This document shows positions 1 to 5,369 of a stretch of 6,153 bases of DNA, one piece after another. The stretch comes from an uncultured Chlorobiaceae bacterium. Lineage in GTDB: Bacteria > Bacteroidota > Chlorobiia > Chlorobiales > Chlorobiaceae. The translations under genes were made by a program, and so were the position numbers. Position 1 is the stretch's first letter, and each line of letters opens with the position of its first letter. The DNA is taken from NCBI GenBank assembly GCA_903874585.1, contig CAIQSY010000144.1, positions 1 through 6,153 on the forward strand. Direction: 5' to 3'. The notes below the pieces were generated by a model. It did no database searches. It worked only from the letters and a program-made list of their open reading frames with translations, and was not told the origin of the DNA.

Positions 1-1158
1 GCCAACAGCCACATGCAGCTCGCCGGAGCTGAGTCCATCCAGCACCGCCTGACGTATTTTTTTGCCCTGTTTGCCCGTTAACAGCCCAACGTTCAGACCA
101 AGCGGCGTAAAAAAACGCTTCATACTGAGGAAGTGCTGCACCGCAAGAATCTCCGTCGGCGCCATAAAAGCTGATTGCAGGGCATTATCAGCCGCAAGCG
201 CCATCGCAAACATCGCTACAATAGTTTTGCCGGAGCCGACATCGCCCTGCAAAAGCCGATTCATCGGACTACCGCTTCGCAGATCACGATAAATTTCTCG
301 CACGGCATTTTTCTGGCCATCGGTAAGTTGATAGGGGAGGCTGGCGTAGAGCTTTTGCGTTGCCTCGCCGGAGTGCGTAAACTTTACCGCTGCTTTGTTG
401 CGCCGAATTTCGCTATGGCGCAAGGCAAACAGCAGTTGAGCGTAAAAAAGCTCTGTCCATTTCAGGCGATAACGAGCTTTTGCAAGTTGCTCGTGTGATG
501 AGGGAAAATGGATTTCACGATACGCATCAGCAAGCGGCATTAAGCCATTTTCCGCAACCATTGATGCTGTGAGATTCTCTCGAACTCCAGGCGCTGCCTG
601 CTCAAATGCACGCGCAATAAGGGTGCGCATCTGCTTTGAGGTGAGCCCCGACTGCTTCATTGCCTCACTGGTTTGATAAAGTGGGATAATATTGCCAGTG
701 TTGTACAGCTCAAAATCGCTACGCTCTCCGTCAGATAATTGCTGGCGATCAAGGCTGAGGCGGTCGTAATCGGGGTGCTGCATCTGCGCCTGATTACCGA
801 AATAGCTCACCTTGCCATGTACCGCAAGCGATTCACCCTGTACAATACTCCGCGCAAAAAAGCGCACACTCCGAAACCAAGTCAGCTCAAGTACGCCGGT
901 TGCATCGCCCAGCCACGCCTTAAAGCGTGCCCGACCAGCCGTTTCACCATCAAGCTGTGTTTTCATCACCGTACCAACCACCGTCACCGTTTCACCATCT
1001 GATAAAGCGCCGATCGTCTTCATGCTGCTGCGGTCGAGATAGCGGCGAGGATAGTAATCGAAAAGATCATCAAGTGTTGCAATCCCAACCTCTTTCAGGA
1101 TTGCTGCTTTTTTTGCGCCTACACCTTTCAGGTAAATAATGGAGGTTGAACCTGTCAT
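1..1158 (-). CDS. recG: ATP-dependent DNA helicase RecG, N-terminal 386 residues (3' end outside window)
   Basis: RecG is a cytoplasmic superfamily 2 double-stranded DNA translocase that remodels stalled replication forks and branch-migrates Holliday junctions. The reverse strand reads openly from ATG 1158-1156 to the window edge, giving 386 codons; the family is usually about 700 residues, so a little over half is present. Residues 10-21 (LKGVGAKKAAIL) and 29-43 (LDDLFDYYPRRYLDR) are the RecG N-terminal signature. An OB-fold wedge domain follows at about 55-140, including a GDATGVLELTWF stretch. The helicase core begins near 274 (LPYQLTDGQ, Q-motif-like), with Walker A GDVGSGKT at 305-312 and motif Ia MAPTEIL at 332-338. 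The DExH box and C-terminal helicase domain lie off the left end. An in-frame stop at 1197-1195 and the lack of an earlier ATG fix the start. No clear Shine-Dalgarno is visible. It diverges from rpmE. Confidence 0.96.
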   Translation of the reverse strand, partial: MTGSTSIIYLKGVGAKKAAILKEVGIATLDDLFDYYPRRYLDRSSMKTIGALSDGETVTVVGTVMKTQLDGETAGRARFKAWLGDATGVLELTWFRSVRFFARSIVQGESLAVHGKVSYFGNQAQMQHPDYDRLSLDRQQLSDGERSDFELYNTGNIIPLYQTSEAMKQSGLTSKQMRTLIARAFEQAAPGVRENLTASMVAENGLMPLADAYREIHFPSSHEQLAKARYRLKWTELFYAQLLFALRHSEIRRNKAAVKFTHSGEATQKLYASLPYQLTDGQKNAVREIYRDLRSGSPMNRLLQGDVGSGKTIVAMFAMALAADNALQSAFMAPTEILAVQHFLSMKRFFTPLGLNVGLLTGKQGKKIRQAVLDGLSSGELHVAVG

Positions 1159-1262
1159 ATTAATGGTTGTAACTCGAATGGAATTCTTGTATATTTAAAG
1201 CCTTTACAAGTTAATTGGCGCTGTCAGCTCACTCTTATTGTACGATAAAGTCAACAAAAGTC
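1159..1262. promoter_or_regulatory. Divergent recG / rpmE intergenic region with an imperfect dyad
   Basis: This 104-bp A+T-rich spacer separates two divergently transcribed genes, so it should hold both promoters and both 5' leaders. I could not place a convincing -35/-10 pair for either gene. The best -10-like hexamer toward rpmE is TACGAT (1241-1246), without a good -35 at normal spacing. A perfect 6-bp inverted repeat, CTTGTA (1186-1191) and TACAAG (1205-1210), flanks a 13-base spacer. A second short dyad, TAAAG-C-CTTTA, lies at 1196-1206 with a different centre. Either could be an operator or chance in A+T-rich DNA. The promoter role is inferred from gene layout only. Confidence 0.35.
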
Positions 1263-1487
1263 ATGAAACAAGATATTCACCCTAAGTATAACGAAGTCAC
1301 GGTCTCCTGTGCAAACTGTGGCAACTCCTTTGTTACCCGCTCAACCAGACCAACCATCAAGGTTGATATTTGCAACAATTGCCATCCATTCTACACCGGA
1401 AAACAGACACTTGTCGATACCGCCGGACGTGTTGAGCGTTTCAACAAGCGTTTTGCAAAATCATCAGCATCACAGGCAAAAGCTTGA
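1263..1487 (+). CDS. rpmE: 50S ribosomal protein L31 (zinc-binding type)
   Basis: L31 is a small protein of the large ribosomal subunit that helps bridge the 50S and 30S subunits. The 74-residue product starts MKQDIHPKY, the canonical L31 opening, which is why ATG 1263 is preferred over the upstream in-frame ATG at 1215. Four cysteines in two CxxC pairs (C16/C19 and C37/C40, the second in CNNCHPF) make this the zinc-binding form. The first pair is CANC, one residue longer than the CSC spacing I recall for E. coli L31. The C-terminal half carries the family stretches FYTGKQ and GRVERFNKRF. Length matches the family (about 70 residues). frr follows 53 bp downstream on the same strand with no visible terminator between them, so the pair is probably one transcript. 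No strong ribosome binding site is visible. Confidence 0.97.
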   Translation: MKQDIHPKYNEVTVSCANCGNSFVTRSTRPTIKVDICNNCHPFYTGKQTLVDTAGRVERFNKRFAKSSASQAKA

Positions 1488-1540
1488 TATTCAAGCATTT
1501 ACGCTTTTGCGGCAACCAATACTAATCTATCGGAATAGCT

Positions 1541-2101
1541 ATGAGTGTCAAAGATGTTTATCAGAAAACTGAGCCTAAAATGAAGAAGACGATTGAGGCA
1601 TTTCAGCATGAAGTTGCTTCAATCAGAACCGGAAAAGCTACAACCACACTGCTCGACCGCGTCAAAGTTGAAGCTTATGGTCAGCAGATGCCACTGAAGC
1701 AGGTTGGTAATATCAGCATTCTCGATGTTCACACGCTCATTGTGCAAGTGTGGGATAAATCGATGGTTTCGAGTACCGAACGCGCTATCCGCGATGCAAA
1801 TCTCGGTCTCAATCCAGCGGCGGATGGGCAAAACATCAGAGTCAGCATTCCTCCACTTACCGAAGAGCGCCGTAAAGAGTTTGTTAAACTCACGAAAAAA
1901 TTTGGTGAGGATTCAAAAGTCTCGCTCCGTAATCTTCGTCGCGACATGATTCAGGAGATTGAAAAGCTTGAAAAAGCCAAAACAATCAGCGAAGACGACA
2001 AGAACAAGGGCAAGAAGGATGCTGACGAGATGCTCCACAAATTTGAGAAACAGCTCACCGATTTGATGGCAGCAAAAGAGAAAGAGATCATGGAGGTGTA
2101 A
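1541..2101 (+). CDS. frr: Ribosome recycling factor
   Basis: RRF works with EF-G to split the post-termination ribosome so that subunits can be reused. The ORF encodes 186 residues, the normal family length (about 185), and looks complete. Signatures are RTGKA at 29-33 followed by LLDRVKVEAYG, the domain II segment PLKQVGNISILD (51-62), SIPPLTEERRKE (102-113), and the helix VSLRNLRRD at 127-135, which contains the conserved arginines of the ribosome-contacting helix. The C-terminal third is highly charged helix, as expected for the three-helix-bundle domain I. It sits 53 bp after rpmE and ends 30 bp before a strong intrinsic terminator. In many bacteria frr follows pyrH; here it follows rpmE instead. 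The sequence before ATG 1541 shows only a weak GGAATAG as possible ribosome binding site. Confidence 0.98.
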   Translation: MSVKDVYQKTEPKMKKTIEAFQHEVASIRTGKATTTLLDRVKVEAYGQQMPLKQVGNISILDVHTLIVQVWDKSMVSSTERAIRDANLGLNPAADGQNIRVSIPPLTEERRKEFVKLTKKFGEDSKVSLRNLRRDMIQEIEKLEKAKTISEDDKNKGKKDADEMLHKFEKQLTDLMAAKEKEIMEV

Positions 2102-2131
2102 TATTTGCCTGCATCACCATGTTTGTCTATG

Positions 2132-2159
2132 AAAAGCCGGTCATGATCACCGGCTTTTT
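2132..2159 (+). terminator. Rho-independent terminator of the rpmE-frr operon
   Basis: AAAAGCCGGT (2132-2141) pairs perfectly with ACCGGCTTTT (2149-2158) around a 7-base loop, CATGATC. The G+C-rich part of the stem runs directly into a T run (2155-2159). This is a textbook intrinsic terminator 30 bp after the frr stop codon. The A run on the 5' side would provide a short T run on the opposite strand as well, so weak bidirectional action is possible. Confidence 0.9.
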
Positions 2160-2305
2160 GCGTTGTCACACCTACCCCGACATTATGCCACACAACTTCC
2201 CTCAACATAGCCCTTGACGATGCCGATGAGGTCGAGTTATGCGCAGCGTGGTTTCCTTTTTGCATCGAAAAATCCTGCTTCACAGTGGTTCATGAATAAT
2301 TCAGG
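2160..2305. other. Non-coding or fully decayed spacer
   Basis: Together with the flanking terminator and ORF remnant this belongs to a stretch of more than 300 bases without an intact gene. The forward frame from 2201 is open for 28 codons (ending at a TAA around 2295) and reads as acidic then cysteine-containing residues, but it has no recognisable domain. In reverse, one frame gives short open stretches split by stops, for example LDLIGIVKGYVEGSCVA. That looks protein-like but I cannot assign it. A longer reverse frame runs into the antisense of frr and across the terminator, so I regard it as a shadow. No tRNA-like fold, tandem repeat or insertion-sequence end was seen. Confidence 0.4.
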
Positions 2306-2464
2306 TTAAGTGGCCCCATCAAGTGGATCAAAATAAATCGTGTAACCAGCCATGATGAGAATGATCTCTTTCGGAAGAGGAATAAGGGGGTCGAGAAAAG
2401 CAAGAAGCATGAAAATGCTGAAATAGGAAAGATGCTGAAGATAGTGCATTATCTTTGTATTCAT
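2306..2464 (-). pseudogene. Possible 5' remnant of a DedA/VTT-type membrane protein
   Basis: Reading leftward from ATG 2464-2462 there are 52 codons before TAA at 2308-2306. The product starts with a short amphipathic stretch (HYLQHLSYF), then a hydrophobic helix (SIFMLLAFLD), then PLIPLPKEIILIMAGYTIYF. The P-x-P-x-E-x-I-L-x-x-A-G-Y pattern resembles the N-terminal motif of DedA / SNARE-associated (VTT) membrane proteins, which are usually about 200 residues; known members include flippases and PMF-related proteins. Only the N-terminal quarter is present, and I could not find a continuation in any frame downstream (2305 to 2165). It is most likely a truncated remnant. An intact small membrane peptide is less likely, and chance resemblance is possible. 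Its start lies only 47 bp from the divergent ATPase pseudogene start, so both may have decayed together. Confidence 0.4.
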
Positions 2465-2511
2465 GGCTCTGGATAAAAATAGAGCAGAACGTATTATTTC
2501 CATCATACACA

Positions 2512-4451
2512 ATGAAAGACGAAAGCAGTCAACATATGCTGGAAAGCACATTCTGGAATATCTCAGCGGAAGAGACCCTTGCAAGAACCGGCAGCAACGT
2601 TCAGGGATTAACGGACAAAACTGCTGCGGAACGACTGAAAGAGGATGGACAGAATTCCCTGAAAGGCAAGAGTGAGATTTCTGCCTTCATGCTGTTCATA
2701 CTGCAGTTCAAAAGTCCTATAACCCTTCTCCTGATTGCCGCGGCACTACTCTCTTTCGCACTGCATGACCAGACCGATGCAGTTTACCTTCATAAGCGGG
2801 CACTTGACTCCTTTCTCTTTTCACTGGCGCTTGCTGTAGGACTGACTCCGCCGCTCCTGCCTGCATATTATTACCGTGAACTTTGCATCCGGAGCTAGGG
2901 ATATGGCCAGAAAGCAGGTTATCGTCAAATGTCTTGCTTCCATCGAAAACTTTGGGAGCATGAATATCCTCTGTTCGGACAAAACCGGCACCATAACTGA
3001 AGGCAAGGTAAAGCTCGATAACGCATTGTCCGTTTCAGGTAAACCATCTGCCAGAGTTCTCGACTATGCCTGGCTGAATGCATTATTGCAACAGGGCTTT
3101 CGAAATCCGATTGATGCCGCGATTGTCAGCAGCAGGCCTGACGTTAAAAGCGATTATGAAGTGCAAAGCGAAGTCACCTAAGACTTTATCAGGAAACGCC
3201 TGACCCTGCAGCTCCGCAAGGGGTCTGAAACTATTGTGATTACCAAAGGGGCACTCAACAAGGTTCTCGAAGTATGCAGCCTTGCTGAACTCGAAAATGG
3301 AACCACCGTTCCTCTTGATGAAGAAAAAGCCGGGATTATGAATCGTTATGCCGAGCTCAGTGCAAACGGACTGCGAACGCTCGGCATTGCCTGTAAAGAT
3401 GGAAACAGCGTAAAGGATTTTACCCGTGAAGATGAAAAAGAGATGATCTTTCTTGGTTTCGTCACCTTTTTCGATCCGCCTAAAGCGCATGCAGCGGACA
3501 TGATCTGCAATCTCGAAAAACTCGGGGTGAAACTGAAAATCATTACCGGCGACAATGCCCTCGTAGCCAACAGCCTCGGCAGGCAGATCGGTATCGAACA
3601 GCCCGTCGTACTCACCGGAACCGATATACAGAACATGAACGATGCCGCGCTGATGCAGCGATCAGCAGTCGTTGATATTTTTGCCGAGGTGGAACCCAAC
3701 CAGAAGGAACGGATCATTCTTTCCCTGAAAAAAAGCGGCAATGTGGTCGGTTTCATGGGTGACGGCATTAACGATGCTTCGGCTCTTCATGCTGCGGATG
3801 TAGGAATTTCCGTGGATTCTGCGGTCGATGTTGCCAAGGAGGCGGCACAGATTGTGCTGCTTAACCAGGACCTTGAGGTGCTTGTACAGGGTATTGTGGA
3901 GGGTCGAAAAACCTTCGCTAATACGATGAAGTACATCTTCATGGCAACCCAGTGCTAATTTCGGCAATATGTTCAGTATGGCCGGGGCTTCTTTGTTTCT
4001 TCCTTTTCTGCCGTTGCTTCCAAAGCAGATATTGCTCACCAATCTCATGACAGATTTTCCTGAAACAACCATTTCAAGCGACCGAGTAGATGCTCTGAAT
4101 ATCGAGCATCCCCATTGCTGGGATATCCGTTTCATCCGTCGTTATATGTTGACCTTCGGAATCCTCAGTTCGGTGTTCGATTATATGACTTTCGCGGTGT
4201 TGCTGTTTATCCTGCGTGCCGATGAACAACAATTTCAAACCGGATGGTTTGTGGAATCGGTTGTCTCGGCGGCGCTGATTGTGCTGGTTATCCGCACCCG
4301 ACTGCCTTTTTCACCATTGGGTACCATCTTCGGATTTACACCCTTGCCGATGACATTCTATGGATGGATGCTGCTGATTGTGATATTTTATATAGTATCA
4401 GCAGAGATAACGAAGCGTTTGTTTTATCGGGGGCTGAACAATAAGGATTAA
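2512..4451 (+). pseudogene. MgtA-like P-type (P3B) Mg2+-transporting ATPase, multiply disrupted
   Basis: An intact protein would be an inner-membrane pump that moves Mg2+ by forming an aspartyl-phosphate. The reading frame must be stitched: 2512-2865, then 2867-3949 across an in-frame TAA at 3179-3181, then 3951-4451. The first part has a cation-ATPase N-terminal domain (TFWNISAEETLARTG) and the first membrane helix (PITLLLIAAALLSFAL). A jump at about 2779-2787 leads to LDSFLFSLALAVGLTPPLLP of helix M4, so M2, the whole actuator domain (TGE loop) and M3 are missing. Still readable are CSDKTGT with the phosphorylated Asp codon at 2978-2980, GFRNPIDAAI, ITKGAL (3239-3256), ITGDN (3542-3556), GDGINDAS (3758-3781) and the C-terminal membrane region with LLTNLMTDFPE. 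M4, the FRNPID stretch and TDFPE favour MgtA over other pumps. About 646 codons remain of roughly 830-900. Loss of the actuator domain plus three point lesions makes function very unlikely. Confidence 0.9.
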
Positions 4452-4505
4452 ATACATCCTTGAATCGATCAAAAAAACCTGCGCATTTCAGCAAATTGCA
4501 TTACA
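4452..4505. other. Convergent spacer between ATPase pseudogene and DUF2127-type gene
   Basis: This 54-bp A+T-rich gap lies between converging reading frames. It contains a poly-A run (CAAAAAAACC-like, near 4470) but no G+C-rich hairpin that would qualify as an intrinsic terminator for either side. Confidence 0.4.
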
Positions 4506-4982
4506 TCAATGATGGTTGTTCCCGTTCCTTTTTTTTGTGAGCGTAACGGCCATAAACAGAACAACAATAAGGTTGAACAGGACAAAAATGATAGTAATCC
4601 ACGAAAAACCTTTTACAAGTTCGTACAGTTCGACCGGCAGATAAATGCCTCCGCTGAGCAAAGCAAACCATTGCGCCCATCGTTTTTCGAACCAGAGGCC
4701 GTAAGCCTCGATAAATCGCATAACCGAATATAGGAATGCAAGAATCGCCAGAAGCAGTAACCGGCTGTCGGTAAGGTTGCCGATGGCTTCTGAAAAAATC
4801 TCGGAAATGTGTTTTGCCGCATTGAGATGCAGATGCCCTATCAGTTGACCTGCAAATATCTGCAAATTCTGATGTATCAAGGCAAACAGCGAAAACCCGG
4901 TAACAAGAACGAGAACGCCCTTTGCCGCTTCAAAAAAAGCTATCCCCTTGATGCCGAACCGCGTCTTGTCGTTCACGTTCAT
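4506..4982 (-). CDS. DUF2127-type four-helix integral membrane protein
   Basis: The complete 158-residue ORF starts at ATG 4982-4980 and ends at TGA 4508-4506. It has about four hydrophobic segments: residues 14-36 (AFFEAAKGVLVLVTGF...), 74-95, 103-122 and 128-148. A central segment of about 35 residues (40-73) is probably extracytoplasmic or re-entrant. The conserved core RFIEAYGLWFEKRWAQWFALLSGGIYLPVELYEL (89-122, shown as short pieces RFIEAYGLWFEKRWAQW and FALLSGGIYLPVELYEL) matches what I know of the DUF2127 family, as does the opening FGIKGIAFFEAAKG. The biochemical function of that family is not established and I assign none. The C-terminus is basic (KKRNGNNHH). It is transcribed alone, convergent with the ATPase pseudogene. 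No Shine-Dalgarno is evident. No frameshift is seen, so this gene appears intact despite the decay next to it. Confidence 0.8.
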   Translation of the reverse strand: MNVNDKTRFGIKGIAFFEAAKGVLVLVTGFSLFALIHQNLQIFAGQLIGHLHLNAAKHISEIFSEAIGNLTDSRLLLLAILAFLYSVMRFIEAYGLWFEKRWAQWFALLSGGIYLPVELYELVKGFSWITIIFVLFNLIVVLFMAVTLTKKRNGNNHH

Positions 4983-5171
4983 AGAGAGAACAGTTTTACC
5001 TCAATCACGGTTATGTACTTTAAAAAATCCTTTTAACGTCTATTTCGTAAATCATGTCTATAACAAGGCGCACGTGAGTACAAGAGCAGCAAAGTAAAGC
5101 AATTTTTCGCAATACCTCATTTATGTTCGCTACGTCTCCATCGTCTGGAGGAAATACACATAAAGAGTGGC
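4983..5171. other. Intergenic region, presumed promoter side of the DUF2127-type gene
   Basis: This 189-bp gap lies upstream of the leftward membrane-protein gene and downstream of the next leftward ORF. A small hairpin, CTCCA (5136-5140) and TGGAG (5146-5150), has a 5-base loop but no T run on either side, so I do not call a terminator. No convincing promoter hexamer pair was found. No other gene or repeat is seen. Confidence 0.35.
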
Positions 5172-5369
5172 TCAGGTAAAATACTCCTTCATCTTCTCAA
5201 ACACCGCTTTGCGCCCAAGCAGTCCGCCAATCATGCCGAGAACCGTGGCGGCGCCTGCGGCAAAAAAGAGAGGGCGTGCTGAGATGTTGTTGGTGTAGTA
5301 AATGGCAGGAATCCCACGCTCTTTCTCTGCGGTGGACTTTTTATGACGGTGTGTTACATCTTCTCCCAC
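5172..5369 (-). CDS. Doubtful small single-helix membrane ORF (65 codons, GTG start)
   Basis: I do not recognise this ORF. Its only possible long start is GTG 5369-5367, immediately preceded by an in-frame TGA, and there is no Shine-Dalgarno. The product has a charged N-terminus (HRHKKSTAEKERG, 7-19), then one hydrophobic glycine-rich segment at about 33-51 (LFFAAGAATVLGMIGGLLG), then a basic amphipathic tail (RKAVFEKMKEYF, 53-64). That is a sensible single-pass or membrane-anchored layout. It overlaps the end of the upstream nuclease-family gene by 16 bases (5354-5369), which would fit translational coupling. Alternatives are the C-terminal fragment of a decayed gene or a chance ORF. The coherent hydrophobic-then-charged pattern argues mildly for real coding. 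Confidence 0.4.
   Translation of the reverse strand: MGEDVTHRHKKSTAEKERGIPAIYYTNNISARPLFFAAGAATVLGMIGGLLGRKAVFEKMKEYFT

Noticed and set aside
62..1139. Several forward ORFs of 70-107 codons
   Set aside because: They lie antisense to recG, whose frame is continuous and carries unmistakable helicase motifs. The forward products show no domain.
1951..2283. Reverse 110-codon ORF
   Set aside because: Its 3' part is antisense to frr and it runs through the terminator hairpin. The product is low-complexity and unrecognisable.
2492..2497. TATTAT as a -10 box for the ATPase pseudogene
   Set aside because: It matches the consensus at 5 of 6 bases, but no acceptable -35 lies at 16-18 bp and it is only 14 bp from the ATG.
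2463..2675. Forward 70-codon ORF starting at 2463
   Set aside because: It is out of frame with the ATPase N-terminal domain, which reads correctly in the frame of ATG 2512.
3083..4135. Reverse ORFs of 135-157 codons
   Set aside because: They are antisense shadows of the ATPase pseudogene, whose forward translation carries the family motifs.
5136..5150. Hairpin CTCCA-TCGTC-TGGAG as terminator
   Set aside because: The stem is only 5 bp with no T run on either strand.
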